64,000 nt of DNA, taken from positions 1 to 64,000 of the forward strand of contig NZ_GL891988.1 in the NCBI RefSeq assembly GCF_000213555.1, read 5' to 3'. A program made the position numbers and the translations under genes. Shown in pieces: positions 36,587 through 45,630 of the stretch (position 1 is its first letter; each line of letters opens with the position of its first letter). The notes beneath the pieces are model-generated. The model was given only the letters and a program-made list of their open reading frames with translations, did no database searches and was not told where the DNA came from. The DNA comes from Dysgonomonas gadei ATCC BAA-286 (GTDB lineage: Bacteria; Bacteroidota; Bacteroidia; Bacteroidales; Dysgonomonadaceae).

Positions 36587-39500
36587 ATGACAAAAATAGC
36601 GAACCATTTTTCATTACTATTAATAATATTACTGATTTTTCCTGCAAAAATATTTTCTCAAAGTTTCAATCCTAAAAAACTGTATCAAATAATCAGTCCA
36701 TCTGGATTGGCCGTAGACAATATGCAAAGTGACGAAAACGAGTCTCGTATCTATCTTTCCAAAAGACAAAAAGATAATAAGGGACAGCTATGGAGAATAG
36801 TGCGTCTACCCAATGGGAGCTATATAATAGAAAATCCGTTTGCAAAAAAGAGTATAGACAATTTTAACAATATAGCTACAGAACATGGCAATGAAGTCAT
36901 ACAATGGGAGACAGATATGGGCAATCCCAATCAACAATGGCAAATAACAGCTTCAGGAATGGGTAGTTTTACTATAACACAACACAAAAGTAAAATGAAT
37001 CTGGCTTTGAATGGAGAAGAAAAATCTGCCGCTAAACTTTTCCAGATGCCTAATACATCTCAGCTGTGGACAATTGTAGAAACATCCGTAAATGCACCAA
37101 AAGAAAAAATAGTAAGAGGGAAAACAGAATGGGAGAACGAACTGATATTTGCCGTAAATAAAGAAAAAGGTCATAGCACGTACATTGTTTATCCGAATAC
37201 TACAAGCCTGAAAGCCGATAAATATTACGAAACTCCGTGGCTAGAACCAACTTCGGAATACTATCAATCGTTAGACGGTTTGTGGAAATTTAACTGGGTT
37301 AAACAGCCTTCCGATAGGCCGATAAACTTTTATAAAACAAGTTATGATGTGTCATCGTGGAAAGAAATACAAGTTCCATCTTGTTGGGAAAGTCTTGGAT
37401 ACGGAACCATCTTATATACAAATTATACATACCCCTTTAAAAAGAATCCTCCACTTATTCAGACTGTAAAAGGATATACTATCGAAAAGGAGCCAAATCC
37501 TGTGGGATCGTATCGAAAAGAATTTATTATTCCCGACAATTGGAACAATAAAGAGGTAATACTCCATTTCGATGGTGTGTATAGTGGCATGTATGTGTGG
37601 ATAAACGGGCAGAAAGTTGGATATAGCGAAGGTGCAAACAACGATGCCGAGTTTAATATTACTCCATATATAGCAAATGGTAAAAATACCCTTGCCGTGG
37701 AAGTATATAAATGGACAGACGGTAGCTATATCGAAGATCAAGATATGTTTCGTTTTGGAGGTATTCATCGCAGTGTATATTTATATGCTACTCCCAAAAC
37801 GCATATAAGGGATTATTTCTTGAAATCGGAATTTAATGGAGACGATTTTAATACATCTATTTTTAAAGTAGAAGCTGTCATTCGCAACTATGATAATAAG
37901 ACATCTATTCCGCTCACACTCGGTATAGACCTCCTTGACAATAAAGGTAAAATAGTGTCATCATTAACAAAGAAAATTCAGCCCATCAACAAAGTTCAGG
38001 AAGTAAAAATAGACCTTGCTACGGATATAAAGAAACCTGTCTTATGGTCGGCCGAAAAACCAAATCTTTATAGTGTTATATTATCGTTAAAAGACGAGAC
38101 GGGCAAAGAACTGGAAGCCATGTCCTCTAAATTCGGATTCCGAAAAGTTGAAATCAAGAACAAACGTGTCTATATAAACGGAGAGCAGGTCTTCTTTAAA
38201 GGTGTTAACAGGCACGATACTCATCCAAAGTTTGGAAAGACCATTCCGGTAGAATTAATGGAGAAAGACGTTCTGATGATGAAGCAGAATAACATAAACA
38301 CAATACGAACAAGTCATTACCCTAACAGTTCTAAGATGTATGCCATGTTCGATTTTTATGGTTTATACGTGATGGATGAAGCCGATCTCGAAAATCATGG
38401 TGATATGTCCATAAGCAACAAAGCTTCTTGGGTAGATGCATATGTAGATAGAATAGAGCGAGTTATAGAGCGAGACAAAAATCATCCTTCTGTCGTATTC
38501 TGGTCGTTGGGTAATGAAGCTGGAGGAGGCAACAATTTCTGGGCAATGCGTGAACGAGCAAAAGAACTAGATCCATCCAGACCTATTCATTATGAAGGAA
38601 AAAACGAGGTAGCAGATATTGATTCTCATATGTATCCGTCTATTGACAGGATGAGAACCTTTGATATGGAAAACTCGGAAAAGCCCTACTTTTTGTGCGA
38701 ATATGTTCATTCGATGGGTAATGCAATGGGTAATCTGTCCGAGTATTGGGAATACATAGAAAACAACTCACAGCGTATGATTGGAGCTTGTGTATGGGAC
38801 TGGGCCGATCAGGTCCATAACAAAATTGGTGAGCCCGATAATCGTTATTACTATGGAGGTGACTTTGGAGATAAACCGAACGATGGTGATTTCTCTTGTA
38901 ATGGACTGACGACTGCCGATCGCCGGATAACAGCAAAGCTAATAGAGTTGAAAAGAATTTATCAATATATCAAATTTAAACCTATTGCCCTTGATGCGGG
39001 AAAGGTAGAGATTGAAAACAAATATGATTTCCTTGATCTTAACGAATTTGATGTTTTATGGGAAGTTTTAGAAGACGGAATTGTTATTGAATCGGCAGCT
39101 ATGCCAACAATAAATCTTGCTCCTAATGCAAAAACAGTCATAGATATACCTTTCAAGCGAAACTATATCCCCGGTAAGGAATATTTTTTGAATATAAAAG
39201 CCGTTCTGAAAGACAAAACTTCATGGGCTGACAAGGGGCATTCCATAGCTTCAACACAGTTTGCATTAACCCAACGTCCCAATATATCGCTCGTTGCTGC
39301 GGAATCGCTGCCCGAATTGACGGCTACAATTTCGGTAGGAGAATTGACTATATCTGGCCGAGATTTCAATATCGTATTCGATACTTCAACGGGAAAGATG
39401 ATTTTGATGAACTATAAAAACACAGAGTACATACATAATAAAAAAGGATTGGACTTAAATTGGTATCGAAGTGTGAATAATGACCAGTTTACGGACCAAA

Positions 39501-40177
39501 ATTACTACCAAACAACTACTGATAAACCGATATTCAACTTTGCGGTTGCCGACAACAATAAATCGGTAACTATTATAAGTGACTATGTGACACAAATTGA
39601 GAGCCAAAATCCGATAAAGATGCCATATCTTATTAAATATATCGTTTATGGAAATGGAACAATAGATGTGGAATCCAGTTTCACAAAGCCGTCCGATGGT
39701 TCTATTATACGTCGTTTGGGACTCCAGATGCAATTGCCCGAAGGATTTGACCAAATTAAATATTACGGAAAAGGCCCTCATGAGAATTATACAGATCGAA
39801 TTAAATCGGCCGATGTGGGATTGTATGCAACAACGGCATTGGATATGGAAAGCGAGCATTATATGAGAGCTCAAAGTATGGGTAATAGAGAAGGCATACG
39901 CTGGATTGAGATAAAGGATAATAATAACCATGGGTTAAAGATTACCTCGAAAGATAGGTTAGCCTTCAGTGCTTTACATTTTACGGACAAAGCCGTTTGG
40001 GAGGCTAAGCATGATTTTAATCTGGAGAAGATTCGTCAGCCGCAGATTTATCTAAATCTCGATTGCATACAACAAGGGCTGGGCAATGCTACTTGTGGCC
40101 CTAACCCATTGGATGAATATATGATCCCTATCAATGCACCGTTAAATTACTCTTTTAGAATTGAAGTAATAAAATAA
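36587..40177 (+). CDS. GH2 beta-galactosidase-like enzyme with N-terminal ricin lectin domain
   Basis: The 1196-residue protein has a Sec signal peptide (1-25). A ricin-type beta-trefoil follows (about 30-175, with repeated QLWRIVRL, QQWQITAS, QLWTIVET). The GH2 part then has a sugar-binding jelly roll (YRKEFIIPDNW, WINGQKVGYSEGANNDAEFN), an Ig-like domain and a TIM barrel with acid/base Glu644 in SLGNEAGGGNN and nucleophile Glu705 in LCEYVHSMGN. It ends with the beta-galactosidase small chain. It would remove a beta-linked galactose or related sugar. It is the last PUL gene and precedes a strong terminator. Confidence 0.9.
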   Translation: MTKIANHFSLLLIILLIFPAKIFSQSFNPKKLYQIISPSGLAVDNMQSDENESRIYLSKRQKDNKGQLWRIVRLPNGSYIIENPFAKKSIDNFNNIATEHGNEVIQWETDMGNPNQQWQITASGMGSFTITQHKSKMNLALNGEEKSAAKLFQMPNTSQLWTIVETSVNAPKEKIVRGKTEWENELIFAVNKEKGHSTYIVYPNTTSLKADKYYETPWLEPTSEYYQSLDGLWKFNWVKQPSDRPINFYKTSYDVSSWKEIQVPSCWESLGYGTILYTNYTYPFKKNPPLIQTVKGYTIEKEPNPVGSYRKEFIIPDNWNNKEVILHFDGVYSGMYVWINGQKVGYSEGANNDAEFNITPYIANGKNTLAVEVYKWTDGSYIEDQDMFRFGGIHRSVYLYATPKTHIRDYFLKSEFNGDDFNTSIFKVEAVIRNYDNKTSIPLTLGIDLLDNKGKIVSSLTKKIQPINKVQEVKIDLATDIKKPVLWSAEKPNLYSVILSLKDETGKELEAMSSKFGFRKVEIKNKRVYINGEQVFFKGVNRHDTHPKFGKTIPVELMEKDVLMMKQNNINTIRTSHYPNSSKMYAMFDFYGLYVMDEADLENHGDMSISNKASWVDAYVDRIERVIERDKNHPSVVFWSLGNEAGGGNNFWAMRERAKELDPSRPIHYEGKNEVADIDSHMYPSIDRMRTFDMENSEKPYFLCEYVHSMGNAMGNLSEYWEYIENNSQRMIGACVWDWADQVHNKIGEPDNRYYYGGDFGDKPNDGDFSCNGLTTADRRITAKLIELKRIYQYIKFKPIALDAGKVEIENKYDFLDLNEFDVLWEVLEDGIVIESAAMPTINLAPNAKTVIDIPFKRNYIPGKEYFLNIKAVLKDKTSWADKGHSIASTQFALTQRPNISLVAAESLPELTATISVGELTISGRDFNIVFDTSTGKMILMNYKNTEYIHNKKGLDLNWYRSVNNDQFTDQNYYQTTTDKPIFNFAVADNNKSVTIISDYVTQIESQNPIKMPYLIKYIVYGNGTIDVESSFTKPSDGSIIRRLGLQMQLPEGFDQIKYYGKGPHENYTDRIKSADVGLYATTALDMESEHYMRAQSMGNREGIRWIEIKDNNNHGLKITSKDRLAFSALHFTDKAVWEAKHDFNLEKIRQPQIYLNLDCIQQGLGNATCGPNPLDEYMIPINAPLNYSFRIEVIK

Positions 40178-40200
40178 TATTGAGAAACTGCTTTCATTTG

Positions 40201-40334
40201 ATAACCAAGGGGCTGTCCAAAATGTTGGACAAGCCCCTTTTTCTATGCTTTTTCTTTGGGTCTGTATCTGAGACTAGTTTCAAATATCAATTCTCAGGGA
40301 GATAAAAATATTTTTGAGACAGCTCCTTGGTTAT
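40201..40334. repeat. Inverted-repeat-flanked 134-bp sequence (MITE-like)
   Basis: 40201-40219 and 40316-40334 are inverted copies matching at about 17 of 19 positions. Inner ends read ggggctgtccaaaat and, on the other strand, ggagctgtctcaaaaat, the type of end seen in several Bacteroidota insertion sequences. It lies between the PUL and the mobilization module and includes the PUL terminator. Confidence 0.55.
40207..40242 (+). terminator. Rho-independent terminator of the PUL
   Basis: The 14-bp stem (aagggg-ct-gtccaa with ttggac-aag-cccctt, one bulged base) has an aatg loop and ends in five T. It is 30 bp after the GH2 stop codon. Confidence 0.85.
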
Positions 40335-40339
40335 TTGAA

Positions 40340-41599
40340 TTATTTAAGCCCCCTCGCTTTCTTCACTTTCGGAATGATAATCTGCTTTTTGACTTCCGCT
40401 TTTTCCTCCTTTGGCAATCGCGGATCTCTAAATGACTCCTTATATTCTGTGTCCGTTTTATTGGTTTTCCAGAGAAACGGATATGCAAACCCACCACCAT
40501 ACCATTTAACTTTGGCTTTTGCTATAAAGCCACTTTCGACAAGAATTTTATCTCGGATACGCATTTCATACTTTCCATATTTGATAAACTCATCCGGATT
40601 TTTGCTGCTAAAAAAGACCTTATTCTTTTCATCGTTCAAAAATATATAAGCCGAGAATTGACTACTATTATCTTTCTGCATCATATTTTCGAGATAAATA
40701 AAGCCTCCTTCTTGCAATGTTTGCCATTGTTCCGATGACAATTCCACACCTCTGATAGATGGGTTTTTCAGTTTTTGTTCGACTTCCTGTCTCGCTTTAT
40801 TGTCCGTTTCCAGTTTGGCTTTCTGCTCTTCCTGTTCTCTCAATTGTTCCTCTAATCCTCGTTTTTTTGCTTCTTCAACATTCCTGTCAAATGCTTTTTT
40901 TAGATTTCCGAAGCTGAATTTCCTATCAATCTCCGAGCCTTTAAAGCACACATTGTCGTATCGGAATGACACACCTTCAACCTCTCTGGTTGTCCGCTTT
41001 AGTTTATATTCGAGCTCAATCCCGAACTTTTGGAGGGCAAATCGCAAATCAGCCGGATGTTTGCAATCAGGCAAAACTGATTTTATCGCATCATAAATAT
41101 AGTATTTTGCCCTGTCCGGATTGTTGAGCTTCTCCCGTTTGACATTCTCTTTTCCCTTGCCATAAGTCAGATCGTATTTGTCTTTTAGCTTCTTACAGGT
41201 CTTGATATTCCGCTTGTAATCGTGATTGACAGAAATTAATTTCAAGTCGTTATCGATACGGTTATACACAATATGCAAGTGGTCATTATCCGTATTGTGA
41301 TGTCGGACAATGATATATTGGGTATTTTTGATTCCCATTTCCTGCATATATTCTTTGGCTAATTGCACCATAAAATCATCAGTCATCCTGTGTTTATCTT
41401 CGGGAGAAAAGGATATCGGAATATGCCCGACAGGCTGTTTTATCTCCTTTCTGCCTGAGCGTTGCATGGCAAAGCTTCGGATCATGCTTTGGGTACTATT
41501 CGCAAATACACCTTCGGCTTCGAGCAGTTCGGCTGTATCATTCATTACATAATTGACACAGCCTTTAAATGACTTTCCCTTAATGTTTTTAGCGATCAT
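40340..41599 (-). CDS. MobB-type relaxase with C-terminal DUF3945-like domain
   Basis: The 419-residue protein is a relaxase/mobilization nuclease. The N-terminus (MIAKNIKGKSFKGCVNYVMN) is typical, and the metal-binding HxDxxHxH-type motif is RHHNTDNDHLHIVYNR. A coiled-coil region rich in E/K (about 225-270) leads to a C-terminal domain (about 280-395; SSEQWQTLQEGGFIYLENM, KYGKYEMRIRDKILVESGFI) resembling DUF3945. It nicks oriT and pilots DNA for conjugation, using a helper's transfer machinery. It overlaps mobC by 11 bp. Confidence 0.9.
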   Translation of the reverse strand: MIAKNIKGKSFKGCVNYVMNDTAELLEAEGVFANSTQSMIRSFAMQRSGRKEIKQPVGHIPISFSPEDKHRMTDDFMVQLAKEYMQEMGIKNTQYIIVRHHNTDNDHLHIVYNRIDNDLKLISVNHDYKRNIKTCKKLKDKYDLTYGKGKENVKREKLNNPDRAKYYIYDAIKSVLPDCKHPADLRFALQKFGIELEYKLKRTTREVEGVSFRYDNVCFKGSEIDRKFSFGNLKKAFDRNVEEAKKRGLEEQLREQEEQKAKLETDNKARQEVEQKLKNPSIRGVELSSEQWQTLQEGGFIYLENMMQKDNSSQFSAYIFLNDEKNKVFFSSKNPDEFIKYGKYEMRIRDKILVESGFIAKAKVKWYGGGFAYPFLWKTNKTDTEYKESFRDPRLPKEEKAEVKKQIIIPKVKKARGLK

Positions 41600-41939
41600 C
41601 TACCAATTGTTTAAAGTATTCAACCATTCCCATCGTTTCTGAATAGACATCTCTAAACCCTGCTATATTGGCTCGTCTTGCAATCTGATTCAGATTATTT
41701 GCCATACCTGCCAATTGTCGGATCAGGTCTAATTCTTCCAGAGTAAAACGAGATCTGATACTGCCATTTAATGTTAATTCACGGGCATATTGAGTCGGAC
41801 TCATCCCCAATATCTCAGCTTTTTCCTTCACCGAATTATAATCCTTTGGGGTCAGTTTTAGATTGATCGGAACGCTCAATTTGTTTTCTCCCTTTACAGG
41901 TCTTCCGCCTTTCGGTTTATTCTTTCTCTTATTTTCCAT
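41589..41939 (-). CDS. MobC-type relaxosome protein
   Basis: The ATG at 41939 gives 116 residues starting MENKRKNKPKGGRPVKGENK; a TTG-type start at 41984 would add 15. The core SVPINLKLTPKDYNSVKEKA resembles a ribbon-helix-helix-type fold. LAGMANNLNQIARRAN is the diagnostic MobC C-terminal motif. It helps the relaxase at oriT, which is probably the repeat region just upstream (42007-42170). It is translationally coupled to mobB. Confidence 0.88.
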   Translation of the reverse strand: MENKRKNKPKGGRPVKGENKLSVPINLKLTPKDYNSVKEKAEILGMSPTQYARELTLNGSIRSRFTLEELDLIRQLAGMANNLNQIARRANIAGFRDVYSETMGMVEYFKQLVDDR

Positions 41940-42006
41940 AGCCTTTACATTTTGGGTTTGGAAAATTCGAGTGTATTTGGACACTCGGGCGAGACGAAAC
42001 GAAAGC

Positions 42007-42170
42007 GACCATCGGGAGATGAAGTATAGTCTCGCTCCACAGCTCCATCAGTCATGTGACCATCGGGAGCATACTGTATGGGGCTGAGCCCCCTGCAAGG
42101 GCAAGGTAGTTTCGGAAGTAATTCAAAAGGATGCGCAGCGAGTTTTGGGTTACCCGAAAGATTACCTTGC
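42007..42170. other. oriT-like repeat region upstream of mobC
   Basis: It contains the 12-bp direct repeat gaccatcgggag at 42007-42018 and 42058-42069, a ggggc-tga-gcccc hairpin at 42080-42092, and a long-range inverted repeat of 15-17 bp: gcaaggtagtttcgg (42101-42115) with ccgaaagattaccttgc (42154-42170). Direct plus inverted repeats next to mobC are what relaxosome sites look like; the nick site is not identified. Confidence 0.55.
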
Positions 42171-42566
42171 TCCTTTGACAACGAGAAAAAAATAAAGAGG
42201 CGGTAGTCTCTTTGTTTTTTGATCCGGTGGCAACATTTTCACTCCGAAGTGAGTGCCTTATCGAAAGCTTCGAAACTTGCAATACTATCAATATATTGCC
42301 TATTGCTCTTCATGGGTAGGTAGAGCAGTTTGGTTGAATGGGTTTAATAAATATTCTCATTTTACTATATATTTAGGGGCATCCAACATGGATACAGACA
42401 CAAATATATATTATAATTATTGTAGTTATATCATTGATAATTTGATAGGTATAACTTTGCTTTACCTTACATTTATTTGCTACCCACATTACCAATCTAA
42501 AGCAACTTTAGCTACTTCTGTTAGTAATATGGGTAATATTACTTCGGAAATAATTATCTTTAGACT

Positions 42567-43523
42567 ATGTATGAGTTTGAAGAACAGTTGGATTATGACA
42601 GCAATATTCCCGAAGCATTTCGGGAGGTACAGATATGTTTAGATAGTTTTGTGGAAATAAACTATGAAACGGCTCTGGGTTTGGTCATAGGTATGAAGCC
42701 TACCAATGATGATATTATTCATTATCGGGGAAAGATATTGGACATTATCCGCAATAATCCTCCATTGGTAAGTATTCCAAGATATTTGCGTGACGGACGG
42801 GAAGACTATCTTTGGTACAGTGATTTCTATGATGATATTACAAAAGATGTCTATCGGAAGTACAGAGGATTTGTTAAACCTGCGAATAATATAACATCTG
42901 GCAACTATACCGAAGAACTAACAAAAATAGATTTACCTTACTTTAAAGAGTTGGTAGACCTTGTAAGTTTGGAACGCTTGTGTATAAAATATGAGAAATT
43001 ATTTCCAACTCCCTCAAAAGATACTCCCAAAGAGAATATTACTCAGGAAAAGTTGCCAACCCCTAAAAGCAATATAGTCAAGGAGACTAAAGTTAAACCC
43101 AAAGTTACCAAACGTTCTTACCAACCCAAACTGAATAAAGAACAATATACATTATTAGCAGACTGCATAGAAAAGATTAGGTTGTTTCGCCTAAAAATAA
43201 AAGTTTCTGAATTAAAGAAGTTATTATCCGGTAAATTATCAGAGCCACTACAGGTTACCAACCAAAAATCATTAGTTTATCTTTTTGACCAGCTGATGGA
43301 TTCCGGTTATATCAAATATACATGGGTATCTGTTGCCGATGGTAATAAAGACTTTATATCTTTCCGGACTGAGGGCAATAAAGAAAGATACGGAGATAAT
43401 ACACACTACATCAATATGCAACAACTGCTCAATTGTCGTAATCGAAATAAGAAAGAGCGTATTACCGGACTTGAAAATATAGACGACCTGATAGAAGAAT
43501 TAAGGGAGTACAACCCTGAATAG
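42567..43523 (+). CDS. Hypothetical protein of Bacteroidota mobile elements
   Basis: The 318-residue protein has no signal peptide or membrane segment. The N-terminal half (residues 1-150) is rich in acidic and aromatic residues. Residues about 150-200 form a linker of P/K/T residues (KLPTPKSNIVKETKVKPKV). The C-terminal half begins LNKEQYTLLADCIEKIRLFR and contains LVYLFDQLMDSGYIKYTW and YGDNTHYINMQQLLNCRNRN, similar in layout to C-terminal segments of RteC-type proteins. I do not recognise a named domain; a regulatory role is a guess from context. It is divergent from the mob genes. Confidence 0.6.
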   Translation: MYEFEEQLDYDSNIPEAFREVQICLDSFVEINYETALGLVIGMKPTNDDIIHYRGKILDIIRNNPPLVSIPRYLRDGREDYLWYSDFYDDITKDVYRKYRGFVKPANNITSGNYTEELTKIDLPYFKELVDLVSLERLCIKYEKLFPTPSKDTPKENITQEKLPTPKSNIVKETKVKPKVTKRSYQPKLNKEQYTLLADCIEKIRLFRLKIKVSELKKLLSGKLSEPLQVTNQKSLVYLFDQLMDSGYIKYTWVSVADGNKDFISFRTEGNKERYGDNTHYINMQQLLNCRNRNKKERITGLENIDDLIEELREYNPE

Positions 43524-43966
43524 TTAAAAAATATTATTTGCCATTTTTAACCATAAATATTCCTATTACTTACCAATCTTGCATGATTATCTGAATATCA
43601 GCTGATTGATATTTATATGCGATTTGATAATTTCAATCAAATTTGCCTTTCTTGATTATATACCTCAACCGATATGTATTGACAATCAATACCATACTGC
43701 CCTAACCTGTTAGGTAAAGCTGTTATGCAAACAGCGTGGGCATCAGTAAGTCGATAATTTTGTTCCTGATTTCGGAAGCATCGATATACTATGTCGTATA
43801 TCTATTATTCTCCGGGAGTGCATAGTTATGTATAGAGCCAATAAATCCAATCGTATCAGGGATGTTTGAGTGAGTTTATGTTTGTAAGTGTTAGTATGCA
43901 CTATTAACACACTTACATTTATTAAATCACTAAACATTATTATTCACATTTAAAAATAAACCCAGT
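43524..43966. other. Structured intergenic region before the DUF3408 gene
   Basis: This 443-bp stretch has no ORF of note. It has two adjacent hairpins: cctaa-cctg-ttagg (43701-43714) and gctgtt-atgca-aacagc (43719-43735). A looser pairing joins gtaagtgtta (43884) with taacacacttac (43905-43916). A second transfer origin, leader or regulator site is possible. No promoter is assigned. Confidence 0.45.
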
Positions 43967-44044
43967 ATGAGTGACGGACTTGAAAATACTAAATCAGAAA
44001 CAGAAAAAAATGATATATCCGAAATAATTGAAGATAGTACATGA
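43967..44044 (+). CDS. Leader ORF in frame with the DUF3408 gene (ends in TGA)
   Basis: The 25-codon frame MSDGLENTKSETEKNDISEI-IEDST ends in TGA and the next codon is ATG in the same frame (TGAATG). An acidic N-terminal extension is usual in DUF3408 proteins, so this may be the true N-terminus separated by a stop codon. It may also be an upstream ORF that couples translation. Confidence 0.45.
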   Translation: MSDGLENTKSETEKNDISEIIEDST

Positions 44045-44353
44045 ATGCCAACTTCTGCCAAGGCAAAAGCTGGCCGTAAGAAAGATGAGGAAGACTATGC
44101 CCGACGTTTTCTGACAGCACAGAAAGTTAAGGACTATACCCCGGTATATATTGATGTGCGAATGAAAGAAAAGCTACAGACACTTGTTGCCTCCTTACAG
44201 CATATCGTTCCGGATATTACCCCGACTATCCTGTTGTCGAATATTCTTGCTGACCATCTATCGGTAAACAGAGAATTAATTACCCGTGCCGCCAATGAAG
44301 GCTTAAAGCGTTCGCTGGCAAGTACGTTTAACAGTGATAAGGAACAGAAGTAA
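44045..44353 (+). CDS. DUF3408-like (TraB/BtgA-type) protein
   Basis: The 102-residue protein has a basic start (AKAKAGRKKDEEDYARRFLT) and a ribbon-helix-helix-like core (YTPVYIDVRMKEKLQTLVAS, then TPTILLSNILADHLSVNREL), the DUF3408 pattern common in Bacteroidota transfer and mobilization regions. Its exact role is unknown. It starts directly after an in-frame TGA that ends a 25-codon frame, so either re-initiation or an ancestral nonsense mutation is involved. Confidence 0.65.
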   Translation: MPTSAKAKAGRKKDEEDYARRFLTAQKVKDYTPVYIDVRMKEKLQTLVASLQHIVPDITPTILLSNILADHLSVNRELITRAANEGLKRSLASTFNSDKEQK

Positions 44354-44388
44354 AAAGTAAAACTTAAAAATGGCTAAAGCTTAAAACT

Positions 44389-44676
44389 ATGGAGATTGTA
44401 TGTATTGACCTGTTAGCATGGGAGAGGCTCAAGCAACAGATAGGCAGATTGAAATTTGAAGTAAGTGCATTGAAAGAACTATATTGTTCCAATCCCCGTG
44501 ACGGCTGAATGGACTCGGCAGATGTCTGTCGTGCTCTGGGTATATCCAAACGTACCTTGCAAACATGGCGTAATAATGGAAAGATTCCGTATGCTATGTT
44601 GGGCGGCAAGGTGTATTTTAAAGAGTCGGATATTAATGACTTGCTTTTGGCAGAGATAAAACCTGCAAAGGAATAG
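44389..44676 (+). pseudogene. HTH (excisionase-like) gene with an in-frame TGA
   Basis: The 5' frame (44389-44508) encodes 39 residues and ends GG-type CGT GAC GGC TGA. The frame continues without shift at ATG 44509 for 55 residues: MDSADVCRALGISKRTLQTW, then RNNGKIPYAMLGGKVYFKES, stop TAG at 44674-44676. Relatives usually have Trp-(Met/Leu)-Asp at this place, so the TGA probably was TGG. The HTH_17 domain itself is intact and could still be made from 44509. The protein belongs to the same Xis-like class as the genes at 1143 and 44681. Confidence 0.68.
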
Positions 44677-44680
44677 CCTT

Positions 44681-44980
44681 ATGGATAAGTATATCAATTT
44701 TGACTCCGAGGAGTTCAAGGAACTCCAAGGGCAGATAGAGCAGGCTTTGGAGGATGCGCAGAGTGTTCACGATAGGCATCGCCCGACATTGTCGGACAAC
44801 CGTTATCTGAGTGGGGAAGAAGTGATGGAGTATCTCCATATCTCACCCCGGACACTTCAAACCCTGCGGGATAAGCGGATGATTTGTCATACAACTATCG
44901 GTGGTAAGATACTCTATCCCGAGAAGGAATTACAGCAAGTTTTGTATGATAACTACCGCTCACCCGAATTGCCATTCTAA
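44681..44980 (+). CDS. Helix-turn-helix (excisionase-like) protein
   Basis: The 99-residue protein has an acidic N-terminal helix (DSEEFKELQGQIEQALEDAQ) and a C-terminal HTH_17 domain: YLSGEEVMEYLHISPRTLQT, LRDKRMICHTTIGGKILYPE. It starts 4 bp after the preceding HTH gene. Two such genes in tandem beside a DUF3408 gene are a standard block in Bacteroidota mobilizable elements and are thought to act in excision. Confidence 0.78.
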   Translation: MDKYINFDSEEFKELQGQIEQALEDAQSVHDRHRPTLSDNRYLSGEEVMEYLHISPRTLQTLRDKRMICHTTIGGKILYPEKELQQVLYDNYRSPELPF

Positions 44981-45303
44981 GGCGGGAATGGAGGGAAACA
45001 AAACATTTTTTTCTTTTTTACCTGCTAAACATTCTTTTTACAGGAAGAAGGATAAATCAGACAAACCTTTTCCTGAAAGGAAAACCCGTCAGGGCATAGG
45101 GTTTGGCGTTTTATTCTCTTCCTGTTATTTTGTGGGCAGATAAATAAGAAACTATTAGTAAGGAATCATATTTTTATTTACACATTGCAGGACAAAACAA
45201 TAGCAATCAATTTTTTTATATTTAAGTCGGTCAAAACCGGCAAATTGGATATAAATACTTATTTTTGTTATGTCATTGTGATATTCATATTTAAGATATA
45301 CCT
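44981..45303. other. Intergenic region upstream of the DUF6922 gene
   Basis: This 323-bp stretch has no gene. It has a hairpin ttttcct-ga-aaggaaaa near 45068-45085 and a small one, cggt-caaa-accg, at 45228-45239. It is AT-rich toward the DUF6922 start, where a promoter must lie. Confidence 0.45.
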
Positions 45304-45630
45304 ATGTGGTCCGATTGGAAAGAACGAATCAAACTTGAACCGAAAGTAAGGCACAGCCTGCTGTGGGAATATGATCTTACCGGTTTCGACTGGCAATATA
45401 TGCGGGCTCTGGTTGTCGAACGTGTTATTGAAAGAGGCCGGGATGAGGATTATTATGCCATGTTTGCTCTTTATGGAGGCATAGAGGGAGTAAAACAGAT
45501 CATACAGGATGAAGTATTGAACCTTTCCGATAAAGATATTGCTTTTGTTTGTACTGCTTTTAATTTAAAGAAGGAGGAACTCAAATGTTACATACGCAAA
45601 CAGTCGAGGCAGGCACTTATGCACTCTTAA
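45304..45630 (+). CDS. DUF6922-like protein, likely antitoxin partner of AbiEii
   Basis: The 108-residue protein (SLLWEYDLTGFDWQYMRALV, VIERGRDEDYYAMFALYGGI, IIQDEVLNLSDKDIAFVCTA) matches the small partner that precedes AbiEii-type nucleotidyltransferases in Bacteroidota. It has a WDxxxFDW-like core and no DNA-binding motif that I can see. The 3' end overlaps the AbiEii gene by 46 bp, which indicates translational coupling. A cognate antitoxin role is inferred from context. Confidence 0.7.
   Translation: MWSDWKERIKLEPKVRHSLLWEYDLTGFDWQYMRALVVERVIERGRDEDYYAMFALYGGIEGVKQIIQDEVLNLSDKDIAFVCTAFNLKKEELKCYIRKQSRQALMHS

Noticed and set aside
42253..42642. 129-codon ORF overlapping the start of the 318-residue gene
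   Set aside because: Amino acid composition is unlike a protein, and its 3' part overlaps a longer frame with coding character.
44042..44508. Genome-wide UGA recoding
   Set aside because: Several intact genes in the window (uppS, ridA, the DUF4292 lipoprotein) end naturally at TGA.
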